Positions 39,601-51,941 of a stretch of DNA of 64,000 nucleotides are shown here, piece by piece. The DNA comes from Typha latifolia (Eukaryota > Streptophyta > Magnoliopsida > Poales > Typhaceae): the NCBI GenBank assembly GCA_019914945.1, contig CM034103.1:744001-808000 (forward strand), given 5' to 3'. Positions within the stretch are counted from its first letter, which is position 1; every line of letters starts with the position of its first letter. Both the position numbers and the translations under genes were made by a program. The notes beneath the pieces are model-generated. The model saw only the letters and a program-made list of their open reading frames with translations. It made no database searches and was not told where the DNA came from.

Positions 39601-39681
39601 CGTGTGCTTGATACTTGTGCTTTAGGTAGGAAGAGGGATCACAAGCGTCTAGTGCCCTTCGTTGCAAATATTGGATCATGA
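21630..39681 (+). CDS. FRY: Furry/Tao3/PAG1-type cell morphogenesis protein, ARM/HEAT-repeat giant
   Basis: Large scaffold of the Furry family, which in fungi and animals works with NDR/LATS kinases and Mob in polarised growth; the plant member (At5g15680 type) is poorly characterised. Seventeen exons close in frame to 2156 aa: 21630-21734, 23571-23689, 25288-25333, 26740-26812, 26905-26962, 27110-27205, 27367-27484, 28404-28670, 29411-29512, 29681-30038, 30143-30256, 30701-31332, 31484-31677, 32243-32465, 32778-32897, 34979-35749, 36607-39681. The N-terminal Furry domain contains [13 protein letters not shown] and [16 protein letters not shown]; the centre has [20 protein letters not shown]; the 1024-residue last exon carries the middle and C-terminal MOR2-PAG1 domains ([34 protein letters not shown]). 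No membrane segment. Intron 13 starts with GC. The start [18 protein letters not shown] is the first ATG of the frame. Intron 2 carries a MITE and intron 15 two tandem duplications. Confidence 0.96.
24200..24779. mobile_element. MITE-like element in Furry intron 2
   Basis: A segment of about 580 bp begins GGGTCTGTTTGGATAATC and ends, reverse complemented, GTGCCTATTTGGACAGCA, an imperfect terminal inverted repeat of the widespread hAT-like (CTGTTTGG) kind. Inner sequences mirror each other too (CTAGGAAAATTC near the left, AGGAAATGTCATCCAAACA and GGAAATTCCTAAGG near the right). The middle (about 24350-24600) is a GGAGGA-rich low-complexity tract that looks coding only by chance. I found no clean target-site duplication. 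Confidence 0.55.
33401..33740. repeat. Tandem duplication, 2 x 170 bp, in Furry intron 15
   Basis: Copy one is 33401-33570 and copy two 33571-33740; each starts TTTGACACTTGGAAAGAC and ends AAAGCTGGAAA. I see only a couple of differences (CCA/CTA, GATG/GAGG), so the duplication is recent. No coding sequence is involved. Confidence 0.95.
34524..34785. repeat. Tandem duplication, about 2 x 124 bp with 137-bp period, in Furry intron 15
   Basis: A block starting TCTCTTTCTTTATGTGCATA and ending GTACATTGTTGTATT occurs at 34524-34647 and again from 34661, separated by 13 bp. Only a few bases differ. It is the second tandem duplication in the same 2.1-kb intron. Confidence 0.92.
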
Positions 39682-42357
39682 ATTGCATGTTGATGAATGG
39701 TAGCAAAAACTACTAAATGGATGAGGTCTGTATAGTAAGACAAATCAGAGATTCTGATCCCCTCCTATGATTGAGCTGTGTGTTGATGGCTCTGCCTGTC
39801 ATGAGATTAAGATCACAATAACTTTCCTTCTGCAAACCAGAAGTCTCTCCATTTCCCCTTTTTGCCAGGTAACTGACTTGAATCCTCAATTATTTATTCT
39901 TAATAGTTAAATGTACGGCAGTTTTTAGAAGATTGGAGTAATTATGCTCTTTTCATCATTGTGTAAAAATGCTTACTACAGCTCATTTGGAAGGCCTAAG
40001 TACAAATGGTAGACTGCCATTGTACAGTGAAATCTGGTCATGGTGTCACCTCTGCCATTAGTTTTTATTCCCTGTTTCATTACTAGGATATCTTTTATAA
40101 AATATCGGTTGTTCTTTTCAGAAGGATGGAGCTCCAGCTGAATTGCACCAAAGGGTTCAGTTGGTATCCCAAACAGCTAGGTATAGGCTTCATTCGTGGT
40201 GGTGATGGTCGTCGTGGTGGCAGTTGTATTAGTAGTGCTTGCCCAAGAATTGTCATGTAGTATAAATATGGTCATTTTTGCCTGCATCTCTAGTACTGTA
40301 TGACCATCCAAATAGCGTAGAAAACAAATCCGATAGTGGGCAGATTTGCATCCGTAGCTAGTCTCCTCGTGAAATATAAATGCTAAATAGATAACAAACA
40401 TAATAATCGTATTTGCTTAATAGTGATATGAATATGAGCTTGGAGATAAGTCCATATTAGTTTGTGCATCCATATGTATCTGTTATTACATAAACATATA
40501 GCATATTTAAGACAACTGGAAGACAATTACTCTTACCTAACTTACAATCAATGAGTTCCTCCAGACTTAGTATATTGTTGTTTTTAGCGTTAGGTATGTA
40601 GATTACTAGATTATCACTATCTGATTAAGGAAATGGATCTTGATTCAAGCCAAAATATGCAAATTTCAATCTTTATTCAGTAAAACTGCCAGTGAAGCTG
40701 GATCAAGCATGTAATATTGAGTCTATTTAATTCTTTGCTGCCACTTAGATGACTGAGCTATCTGTATTCTTTCTTTATTTATTTGTCATTTCCTTGACTA
40801 CCTTTCATCCCTTATTTTATCTGTGGACCTCCGACTTTTTGATTAGTCAGAAGATAAAAAGCATTTAGAATGCCATAACATATTACACATTTCATGGCCT
40901 ATGCTTCTCATGTCAATGAAGTAGGTTGGAGAGGAAGCCTATATGTTTACTCTGTATTCTGAAACGAATGTTAGATGACAGGCTCGTTGTCACGCTTGCA
41001 TGAAACACTTTTGGATCAAGGTACAATTTATCTTGCAATTGCAATGTATTTAAAGTGGGAAATATTCACTTGGTCTCAAAGCTTGTTTTTGCATAAAAAT
41101 GACAGTTGTGTGACAAATAAACTCAAAGGAAACATCCAGTTATCATATTGTTGTTTCAGCTACCTTCTGCTGCTCATAAAACAGGGCTTATATTTCTTTT
41201 TTATTCTTTTGGAGCTCCCCAGTTTGCTGCTTCTTCCATTCGAACGAATAAATGTACTACGCCTTCAAGTTTATAGTGTTATAAAAGCAATGCATTCGTC
41301 TGCGAGATTGATATCATGGGAGGAGGTGAGTCGCCTCGTTTTATTCCACGTCACATTCCGTTGTGTTTACATGATTTAGAGTCTCTTTATTAGGCAACAG
41401 GTAACAAAGGTGTAATGTTTTTTTGTGTAATTTGTGGTGTTATTCTCTCTGGCACGAGAGGAGAGCGCATGAGGTGGATAAACTCGCAAGAACCTCATAA
41501 TTAGTTTACCAGACTACGTATCACTATCCGCTAACTAGCCCTCTCCACGGATAAGTAATTGGTTGGCGTTATGGGTATGATGATCAAAATCCATGTAAGC
41601 AAAACTCGAGGAATCTTTACAATTATAAGGGGCATAAATGTGGCATCATGATGGATAGTATGCTAACTATTGAATGCAGTGTGGGCACGACAGCAACATT
41701 ATTTGGACGTAGCAGGAACAAGCCAGTACGATAGCGACATTTGTCTAAGTAGAAGACAAGCGACTCCCGATAAAGCCTTCAATGTCCAGCCTGACGGCGT
41801 TCGGACTCTGATTTGACCCGCTACGTACTCCAGATAGGGCCCCTCCAAGGACTGGCCGTTACTGAGGTACTCCGCGCGTCCTCATCTTGATAACACCCTC
41901 ACAACCACCACAAATTTCACAATTACCCTATAACAAACAAACCATAATATCGTCACAACCAGCACATGAAGGGTAAGGAAGGGTGGCCGGCTGTTAAATA
42001 ATAATCATCTTCTTAGAACTTATTAATACCAACATAATTTTGGATGTCTTCTCCTATATCATGGATAAATATGACAAGACTTTATCTATTGTCAGGTAAC
42101 AGATGAGAGAGGGAGCTGGGCAGGTGATGGAAGAACAGTGGCAATGAGTGTAATATCAGCCAAGTATAGCTCCAATTTCAGTAGAGTCAGTATCATCAGC
42201 TTAGAACGAGTTTTTAACTGCAGCCAGTTTTGGATCCTCCTCCCAGTGAAGTCTTAGTCTCAAGCTTCTTCGCATCTCCGGCGGGTACGCCGACAAAAGT
42301 GACAGCGCCGCCACCTCCGCCGCCATTTCTGAGCTCGTAATTACGTAAAAGACATCC
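39682..42357. other. Furry 3' UTR (with likely intron) and intergenic region
   Basis: The Furry 3' UTR seems to contain an intron: donor TTGCCAG|gtaact at 39868/39869 and acceptor ttcttttcag at 40121. Beyond about 40400 the region is AT-rich intergenic DNA. From about 41450 to 41960 base composition becomes more GC-rich and mixed, as in a fragment of a retroelement or other dispersed repeat, but I found no terminal repeats or coding domain. The last 250 bp hold the remorin promoter and 5' UTR. Confidence 0.45.
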
Positions 42358-42402
42358 ATGGATTATGAGCGGATCGAGAAGCCTTTCTCTCAGGTAATCT
42401 CC

Positions 42403-42460
<58 letters not shown>

Positions 42461-45400
42461 GATACGCTTCTCCAATTGCTACCTAGTCTAGTTGCTAGAT
42501 TGGATTCCTATTGCTTCGATACTGTGCGAATTCGTGGGACTAGGAATGTTTTCTCTAGTTACAAGAGCGAGATTTGTAGTTGGGAGGAAATGCGACTGGC
42601 GTCCGGGATCCGGTGGTAGAGTTTGGTGTGAAGAACTAGGGTTTTGTGAAGCAAAATACGTAATTTCGTTAATATCTTGTTAATATTTAGGGAGGAGGGT
42701 TTTCTCCCAAGAAGCTTCGAGCGATGCTGCTGGGAGTGGAGAAAAGGAGGAAAGAGGAGGAAGAGATGGAGTCTAAGTTCTCGCTGAGATCCGAAACCGG
42801 AAGCACAGAGGTTGAAGAAATGCGTAAGATTTCTAACTTCCCCTTCTATATTCTCTCCACATTGTGAAATTTGTGGGAAAGATTTGACCTTTCAATATTC
42901 AATTGATAGAGCTGCAAATGGGGTTTGGTAGGTGGTAGCGGCTTGGATGAATGTAAGGATGTCAACATGGTGAGCTCCCTCTCGGAATGCTCTACTAAGT
43001 TGAAAGATAACGCCTTATTGATCTCGAGGATTAGATCACAGGAGGAGGATTCATTTGATTCTGAGAACGGATCATCCACTTTTGAATTCCACAAGGAACA
43101 TGTCTCTAGCCGATCGCCTATTGTGCCGCCGTTCTCAAAACCTGCCCCGTCCAAGTGGGATGATGCCCAGAAGTGGATCGCAAGCCCCACTTCAAATCGG
43201 CAAAGCAAGGGTAGCGGAGCTCAAAAGAAGATGGAGAAGGTTGGTTTAGCTAGCAGCAGGCAGCAAGCGGCAAAGGTTGTGATGGAGATTGCAGATGAAA
43301 TAGAAACTAAGAGGATTGATCATAGCCAAGTGAAGAAGGAGATTGGTAGGCCGAAGGCTGTGAATTGGGTGCCAGACCCTTTACCAGAACCAGATTCATG
43401 TGCCAAGACTGCATTTATCGAAAATGTGGTTGCTGATTCTTCAAGTAAGCAATACTAGATTTTGCATTACTTCATTATGTCTTCCTATGGTAGCCTGTTT
43501 ATATGGTAAGTAAGACAATTTTGTTTTCCACTTGCATATCCATAATCAGAATAATTGCAAATAGAAAAACCTTTTCTATTATCATTATGTACTTGTTCCT
43601 GAAAGCAGTTTTTCGAGAATTGTTCAGTACCGTGGAATTTGGCCATTTCCTAGAAAGAAGAAAAGTTTTAAGATCATATTTGTACCTTGTTGACAATGAT
43701 ATCTTCATGATGAAAAAAAGTGGTTACTTTATGGCTGATAAATACTTAAAATTATTTATAAAGTATATGGGCTACATCTTTTGTCTTTATTTAAAGGATT
43801 CCTTGGTGTTGAAACTTAAAACTTGTCTCTATGCAAGTTTTGTTTGAGATTTTTGTTTTAATGTTAATTATGCAGTTTCTCATATATGTCATGATTCTAC
43901 ATCACTGCAAAGTGCTACGACACTTGTGACTCCCCTGTCAACAGTCAGATCTGTTTCCATGAGAGATATGGGCACTGAAATGACTCCTATTGCTAGCCAA
44001 GAGCCTTCTCGGACAGGAACTCCTGTTACGGCGACTACACCTTTGAGAAGTCCTAACTCTTCTAGACAATCGACTCCACGACGAACAGCACCAAAGTCCC
44101 AACAGTGCTGATACTTCAGATAAATTTGGTGACTGTAGCACAAAAGAACTCAGTGAAAAGGAACTGCAGATGAAAACTAGACGAGAGATAATGATTCTTG
44201 GCACTCAGTTAGGAAAGACCAATATTGCAGCATGGGCAAGCAAAGAGGAGGAAGAAACGGCTGCATCTGTTTACCTTAAAACCTTGCCAGTGGATCAACC
44301 TGGCAAAAGTGTAATTGAGATCCGTGCTGCTGCCTGGGAGGATGCAGAGACAGCCAAGTACTTAGCCAGGTTCTGAACCTTTGCATTTATACTTTTGGGT
44401 CGATATATTTAGCCAGGTTCTGAACCTAAGCAATTCACTGTTAAATCAGAAAACAAGAAAAAGCAATTCACTGTCATTTAATCATTTCAATGCTCCAACG
44501 ATTAAGTAGTCTTTTCTAGGTGAATGCACATTCTGAATTCCTCTTTGGGACAATAAAGGATTCATTTTTCAGATTTCAACGGGAAGAGATCAAGATCCAG
44601 GCATGGGAAAATCATCAAAAAGCAAAAACAGAAGCTGAACTGAGAAAAATTGAGGTAATAAACTGTCATTGTGAATAAGAATTTTGTGAAGAGGCATTAA
44701 TCAAATTAAAAGGGGATTGTGATGTCATTTCGGTTCCTTTCTTATCGTCATGCATTTTTTTTAGGCTGCAACATTGTTTGTACTGTATGTTAAGAAAGAA
44801 CTGTGGACGATCCCTAGGAATGGTGCCTATACCTGGTGGTAGAATGATTGCTAGGTTGCTCTAGCAATATTAGTCATCTTAAGTTGCTCTGAAACCAAAA
44901 TTAATTGCTGGTAGTGAAAGAAGTAGTTTGAAGTCTATTTTGTAACTTCATATTTCACTTTGCAACTGGCAAAATAGTATCAAAGTAAGCATTTAAAAAG
45001 CTTATACCAGAAATATTCAACAACTATTATTAAGTTAAGCATTTAAACACCGTGAGAATTGGTAGAACAAAACTGTCATGTTCTTTTTTCTACGGAGAAA
45101 GTCATGTATCTATTAATCTGATATATGGTAGAATTGCCACCTGAAGGACATGAGAGACAAGGTTAATATGGCATAGTTCATATATGCAATATTGTTTTAT
45201 TTTTCATACATAACTTATCTCTCAGACACATGCGATCCTTGTCCAGTTGGTAAAGATAGTAAGAAGGCTACTAAAAAATAGTTAGTATCTGCTGCAATAT
45301 GCTTTGCTCTATACGATATTAAACTGCGCCATGTATGTGAAGGTTGAGGTAGAAAGGATGAGAGCACGCTCGCAGGAGAAGCTTATGAACAAGTTAGCAG

Positions 45401-45546
45401 CTTCAAGGCATAAGGCCGAGGAAATGCGTGCATTAGCAGAGGCCAAAAGAAGCCAACAAGCTGCAAAAACAGCACAGCAAGCAGAGTATATCCGAAGAAC
45501 TGGCCGCGTTCCTCCCCCATTTTCTTGCTGGAGTTGGTGCTCCTAG
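42358..45546 (+). CDS. Remorin family protein, reading frame broken by one extra base
   Basis: Plant-specific protein of the inner face of the plasma membrane, marking nanodomains. Exons: 42358-42393, 42691-42823, 42932-43444, 43876-44369, 44573-44654, 45343-45546. Exon 1 encodes MDYERIEKPFSQ; exon 2 begins GGGFSPKKLRAMLLG, the usual start of long remorins. A disordered Ser/Pro-rich region follows, with TPLSTVRSVSMRDMGTEMTP and SQEPSRTGTP. The Remorin_C coiled coil is in exons 4-6 (REIMILGTQLGKTNIAAWAS, AAAWEDAETAKYLARFQREE, EVERMRARSQEKLMNKLAAS), ending CWSWCS, a cysteine tail fitting acylation. In exon 4 the frame shifts at the AAA of 44093-44095: frame 1 stops at 44109-44111, while the next frame continues into SPNSADTSDKFGD. 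Removing one A restores both the frame and the exon phase at 44369. Either an assembly or sequencing error, or a recent null allele. Confidence 0.88.
42404..42460. repeat. Compound (CT)n(AT)n microsatellite in remorin intron 1
   Basis: About 35 bp of CT repeats run straight into about 22 bp of AT repeats, starting 10 bp after the exon 1 splice donor. Confidence 0.92.
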
Positions 45547-46929
45547 TTCTCTGTCTCTCTCTCTCTCTGAAGTAGAGTGTTTCAAAATGTTAATTCTTTT
45601 ATTCCACCAATTGTGCAAGCTTGAACAACTGTATTACAAGGTAATAAAAAGTGATTTCCTCATGCAAGTTGTTTGTTCTTCTGTTCTTTTGCAAGTCTAG
45701 CAGCTAATTAATTTCTCTGCTATGTAAGAACAAAAACACAGAAAGGTTGATCTCAGTTGACTTAGTCTTTCCATGGATTCTAGGGAGAGCAAGATGTATG
45801 CAGCAGCCTTATGCCGTTTCTTTTGCAATGGCAATATTGGTCTCTTGAAATTGAGTACATTTATTTTTTATATTAGATATACATCCTTTTATAATAAAAT
45901 ATGTATAATTTGCACACAAGAGATCTAGATCAAATTGCCTCTTTCTAAAAGCATTGTGCATTAGTATGAAAATCTTATGCAGTTATCTAGAATATTTGGT
46001 GTGTTAATTAATATGATATCGAGGTTTTGAGTTTGTATTGTTTAAATCAATGTAAGTACTATTATACTGACCACTTTCGGATCAATCCTAACTCTATCCA
46101 AATGTACTAGTTGGTGGTATTTGGTAAGGTTGAATACTACAGCCAGGTGTTCAAGTTGCTGTGATCGATCTCCAACCAAAAGCATCACGTTATTAGTCTG
46201 AGTCACATAATCTTCATGTTAAGCTTTCTTGAATCCTCTCACTTGAACACGTTGCATAGTTAGGTACTTTAATCTAATGACACCTTCTTAACCAAATATT
46301 CATTTTACGAAAATACCCTTCACTCTTCTATTCCTTGAAGTGGTCCGGTTGTTGGTAATAATAACGCCAAACAGAGGGTCCTTTTCCAAAGAATCCTCTA
46401 ACTAATGTAATTACATAGGGAGGATAAAAAGGGAAATACACAGACACAAAGTGGCTTCCTTTTTGGGAAGCACTCGCACTCACGTGAGCAGATCCTTTAC
46501 ATTTCCTACCGCAGAAATTTCCTGCGTTCGGGAACTTTCCGGTCTATAATTGCGACCCGGTTAGAGGCTGCCAAGTACCCCCTTTTCTTAATTAAAATGT
46601 AGAGTAAAAAATAATTTATGGATACTTAAAGGGCTTGTTTGCAAAAGCCCCAAAGACTTTTAATGTAATTCCCTCTCCCGGCGTTCTTTTTTAATCTCTC
46701 TCGTGCTTCCTTCTCCTCCTTAGATCTGTTAATTTTTATATATTTCTCTCTCTTTACCCTATCTTTCTCTCACTACCTTCATCTCTTTTTCTCCCGCCGC
46801 CGTGACGCCGCGAACTTCTACCTCTGCCGTAATCTCTGGGATACTCTTCACGGATCGACTTCTCCATCTTGGAACCGCGCAGGGGGGAGGTCGAATCGAC
46901 CTTGGATTGGTTGGTTGTTCGTTTGGGTA
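45547..46929. other. Intergenic region, remorin 3' UTR to CCCH promoter
   Basis: Holds the remorin 3' UTR (CT-rich just after the stop), AT-rich intergenic DNA, and the promoter and leader of the CCCH gene. The last 250 bp are CT-rich and then GC-rich, as in a transcribed 5' UTR. No coding exon is evident. Confidence 0.5.
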
Positions 46930-49900
46930 ATGGAATCCGACAGCGGCCGTGAGGGTGTCCGTACGATGACGGCTGAGGAGGAGGCGCAGAAGAGGAATAC
47001 GGATTGCGTCTACTTCCTGGCGTCGCCATTGACCTGCAAGAAGGTACTTTTCTCTTTCCTTCTGTTGTTTCCTTTTCCGATTATATGCTGTATGGCGGTT
47101 TCTTTTTTATATATTTGGTGTTTCCTTGCTTTTGTGTTTGCTATGTTAGGTTTAGGTGTTCTTGGAGATTTTGGGTAGTGCAAAATTAGAAATTTTAGGG
47201 TTTTGGTTGCGGAAGAGCGGGAAACTGGTGGTGTGTAGGAAAAAGTTTTTTTTTTTTTGTGTTGTTGTTGATATGTCTGTGTGGTTCAGGTTTTTGATTG
47301 AGATAAATCAGATCAAAATCTCGGTAGTATTGCTTTCTTGGGAAGAAAGAGAAACTGACGTGGGAATTGGCTGTAGACATTTTACTACTCTTTCATCATA
47401 CTTGTTCTTATTTCTTTTATCTTCTTTCTGAAGATTTTTGGTTTACATTTAGGCATGCTCTATGTTGAGCTTTTTATTACTAGTGCTATATGACCTGCTG
47501 CATGGTAACAATCACCTAATCAGAACTCAGGTGTTATTCATCTTACTGTTTATTTGGTAATTTTGTTAATAATGTTGGGAAAGATCATGTAGTAGGAGCA
47601 TTCATATAACTGGTCTGTGCACCTTTAGGTTGTGTAATCCTGAAGGACCTGAACTACCTAGCATAGAAAGACCTTACCTTGAGTAGAATCACTAATGTGA
47701 TGTACTTTTCTTTCTATCATGTGAGAAGTTCAAAAGCTTTTTATGTAAGATGTAACCTTTTATTTGAATTAATCAAATTTAAATTGGTATTAATTGAATG
47801 CTAACTGTTCCATACACAGACATGAGACCATTTAATGTTTAATGCCCTTTAATCGACATTTCTCATTACTAATCAGTATTGTAATGTTATTATGTATTCA
47901 GATCACATGCCAAAAAATCCCAGTTCACTATGAATAGGAAGAATATTATCCTGTCAGATTTTGGCAAGTGAATAGTTGCAAATTCACAATCAGTGCTTCT
48001 TTCAATATCAGCAACTGTTTGCCAATCTCTTTAACTTATTACTTTTGTTGGATAATGCAGTTATATACCTTATATGCAACCACACATGAATATGTAGTTC
48101 ACGCTCTGCATTACGCGGAATCTAGGTACCCACTTGTCAATTGAGCTGCATAGCAGATACTTAAGAGTCCCACCAAGGCTAAACATTTCAGATATAGGTA
48201 GTGCAGATTAACTAGCTTTTTGAACATTAAAGGATATATCATATATGTTTTACACATATTTTCTTTAAAAATATTTACTGCATACGACCACATCACCATG
48301 AAACATTATTTTGTTGTGTTGATGGGCAAAGTGATTTTTCCTCTTCAGTGAGAAGACAAGAGAAGCAAAGAGAAAGAAGCACAAAATGGCAATTACAACC
48401 CAAATTTTATTCTTATTTCCTACCTTTTTTCATTCAAACCTGATTAATTTAGAGATAGAGGGTCTCCTGAGGATACGTTCCATATATTTTCCTCCTTTTA
48501 TTCCTTGTCTTCTTTTCTCCAAACAATGAAATGGAAATTTTCATATATTTTCCTTCTCTTTGGTTCCTCCAGTGCAAAAATAGTGTAAATATTTCTTCAG
48601 TTCAGCTGAAAAATGTGTTTGTTAAGATTGTATTGAAGGTCAGAGTTGGTGAGAGTTATTTTCTCTGTTAGTCTCTCCTTTCTTTTTCCTCCCTTCCCCT
48701 TTTTCCCTCTCTGCACTTTAGTTGAGTCGGCAGAGGAGATCTTTGTCACAAGCTAGCTTTAAGCTCATCATATTGCTTTATATAAGTTTCTGGATTCTTC
48801 GTGAAACCTCCATTTTACTGACACTTCTTCGAAGAAAAGGAAGCATAATTTTGTCCTTTTAGTATGTTCTTGTTTATCTTCCTAAGTTTCTTATTTCTTT
48901 CACTTAAATTCTTATAGGGGCTATTTTTAGTCAAAATATGTATGATTGCCTGCCATCATTACTGATGGTGGATGGCTTTGCTTCAAAATGGCCAAATAAA
49001 TAAACAATTAACTGTGCAAACTTTAGTTAGTTTGAAGTCTCAGTTTTTTGTTAAACAAATTTATTAATTATTATCCTTGCAAGTTAAATTGCAATTTTAC
49101 CATAATTAAAACTGTTGTACGGTTGTATACAGTACACATATATTTGAAAAGAGAGACAGATAAAGAAAGAGCTTTGTATTTAGATCTATAAAGTCGTGCT
49201 TTTGTTTCAATCTGCTTTTACCAGAGAACTTACTAGCATTTGTAATTTTTCCCTTCTGGTAATTGATCTCTTCCCTATAGTTGACAATGATAAATTTTAT
49301 GGAATTCTCGGTGAAATTTTTTTTTGAGGATTTGATCTGCTTCTGGCATCTAGTAGGACTTGATTGTGTTTCCTTTTATCTATCATATGAAGATTAAGTG
49401 GGAATATAGTGGCTTGAATTTATTATGATGAAATTTGGAGAAAATAACAAATTATATACTAATGACTGAATCTTTAGTTCCGTAAATTGGAAAATTTGTA
49501 TGGAGTTCAGATATCAATTGGTTATTGACTTATTTGATGACTTCATTGAGGTGTTGTAACTGTTATTGTCTTGAACCTTCACTCTAATTTGCTTGTGCAT
49601 TTATTGGACAATATGTTTCACACTTCTTGTTTGGTATTCTTTTACGTTATAGACCGTATTTTTCTGCTCTATTGTAGGTATTGTCCAATAAATGCGGAGG
49701 GCAATAAATATAGGATTAACTCAATAAATATAGGATTCAATTGAGTCTTCTTAGCTTCTATCATTTTTAACATATTTTTCTCTTAACAGGGCAGTGAATG
49801 TGAATATCGTCATAGTGAAGGTGCCAGAGTTAATCCCAGGGATTGTTGGTACTGGTTGAATGGTAACTGCTTGAATCCAAAATGTTCATTCCGGCACCCG

Positions 49901-51941
49901 GTTAGTCCTGTGTGTGTGTGTGTATGCACGCACAAACACAACACTTGAACATTTCTCTATTAGGTATATGTTATATATTGTATTAGAAGCTTACGGCTGC
50001 TTTTACTTTCCTCAGCCACTTGATGGTATTTTTGGAGCCCCTGCAACTTCAGGACCTGCTGTACCTTCTCTGTCACAAGCTCCAGCATCAGCGCCAATTC
50101 CTGCATATTACTCTGCTTATAACACGAGCAAACAGAGTGTTCCATGTTATTACTTTCAGAAGGGTAACTGTATAAAAGGTGATAAATGTCCTTTCATGCA
50201 TGGACCACCTGCAGCTGGCAAGCCTGTTCCACATCAGGTGGCAAAGGTTTCTACAACTATTACTGAAACACCTCAGACTCAGAAAACAGATTCTTGGCTT
50301 TTAAAGGAGTGCACACAACAAATTGTAGCTAGTCAACTAAATACCCCTGTAGTTGGTGTTGATAAGTCAAAAATGGCTGTTCATAAGCCAGTCAATTTAC
50401 CTGCGACTTCAGCAAAGCCTGTTACCAGGGCTAAGGGTGCATTTAATAGTGTACAATCACTGAAGGGGAATTCAGAAAAATCAGATGATGACCATCACAG
50501 TTTCCAGCAAAACCATCTTTCTATTGATAGTTGCTATGTACAAAACAGAACAAAAAGTTACCAACTGCAGCCTTCGGATGACCAATCCCAAAATGGTCGG
50601 GAGGCTGATGAGTTCTTAGGGGAGTCTTCTCCTGGTTTTGATGTTCTTGTGGACAATGAGGATGATGATTCTGATTACATGCACAATGAGGAAGACCTTT
50701 GTAGAGCATCAGCTCAAGGTGAAAGGGATTTGAATGCTTTTGATAATTATGAATACCACCACACTGATGATGAACTTGTAGCCAAATATGGAAGAGATCG
50801 ATACAGTGGAATGCAGGAGTATGACTGGCTTGGACAGGCACATGATAACTACGAATGGGAACGACGGCATGAGGGTTCCGCTGAGAAGATTTCAGACAGA
50901 CCATCCCTATCTGAAAGAAGACTTTTGCATAGGGAGACCAAGCATGGTGATATGGACAGTTCTGATTTGCGCCATCGGCTACTAAAGCGGAGAAGGCATA
51001 ACGGTTCAAGATCCACTGCTAATCCTGATGTTCTTCATGGTGAACGCCACCGGAGGGATCACTACGTTGAGGAGAGACGGGATGGTCCTCGTGATAGGCA
51101 GCAGGTTCCTCGTGAAGCCTCCATTAGCACCCGCCTGCAAGGTAGAATAAAGCTTCCTGGGAGGTCTTCACCACATAGGATTGATTTACGAACTGAAGAA
51201 AGAGACGGAGGACCTCGACACAGATTATCACCAGTGAGGCCAATGGACTTCCAAGGGAGGCTCCAGGGAAGACTAAGGCGGAAGCCAGATGAGGAGTTTT
51301 CTTTGGTTGCGAGGAGCTACAGAGGCAGGCTGATTAAAAGAGATGGTGTGGAATCTGTGAACTTTGCTGGTCCAAAAAGTCTTGCAGAGCTTAAAAATCC
51401 AAAGACCAGTGAGAGAACTACTGGTTTAGAGCTGGATTGCGTTAAAGTTGGCAAAGTAGTTAAGCATCGAGAATCTGAAGGTACTCTTCCATTTGAAGGC
51501 CCCAAGTCTCTCAGTGTCATATTGAAGAGGAAAAGAGAGGCAGACTCCGGCAGTGGTGTGCTGTCCAGTGATGAAAGAGAAGGTGAAAAAGATGCAGAAG
51601 CTCAGTGCATTACTTCGGTGGTGGAGAAGAAACACAATGAGAAACACAATGATAACTTCAGTGAAGAAGGAGAAGAGGAGGGTCTGATCCATCCGGAAGT
51701 TGATGATTTAGTTTATCATGGTCAGTCTTCAGCTAATGGTGATGTGCTTGGAACTGTAGGCAGTAGGGATATGGGTGCTATGAATGGAAAAGAGCTAGAG
51801 CATTATGATCAGAAGGATGGAGATTCTGATTATGAGGAAATGGAGAACTCCAAAGCAGAAGAGGGGGCATATCAGGAGGTCGACGATGAATTGGACGATG
51901 AGGATGACTTTGCCAGGAAAGTTGATGTTATGTTTTCCTGA
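46930..51941 (+). CDS. CCCH-type zinc finger protein, putative RNA-binding
   Basis: Probable nuclear RNA-binding protein of the plant CCCH family (At2g02160/AtC3H17-like group). Three exons (46930-47043, 49790-49900, 50016-51941) close in frame to 716 aa; intron 1 is 2.7 kb. Three zinc fingers sit at the N-terminus: a first one split by intron 1 (CVYFLASPLTC then CEYRH), a second CWYWLNGNCLNPKCSFRH (C-x7-C-x4-C-x3-H) and a third CYYFQKGNCIKGDKCPFMH (C-x7-C-x5-C-x3-H). The remaining 580 residues are disordered: acidic patches (DNEDDDSDYMHNEEDL), an Arg-rich centre (HRLLKRRRHNGSR, several GR and RHR stretches), FEGPKSL/FAGPKSL repeats and an acidic tail (DELDDEDDFARK). Basic and acidic blocks of this kind fit nuclear mRNA-processing proteins. 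No other catalytic domain is seen. Confidence 0.92.

Noticed and set aside
40975..41379. 134-residue frame downstream of Furry
   Set aside because: No family resemblance, hydrophobic and AT-driven composition, no conserved splice or start context.
44097..44106. A 10-nt gtcccaacag intron that would restore the remorin frame
   Set aside because: Removing it would fix the phase, but 10 nt is far below the minimum size of a spliceable intron; an extra A is the simpler explanation.
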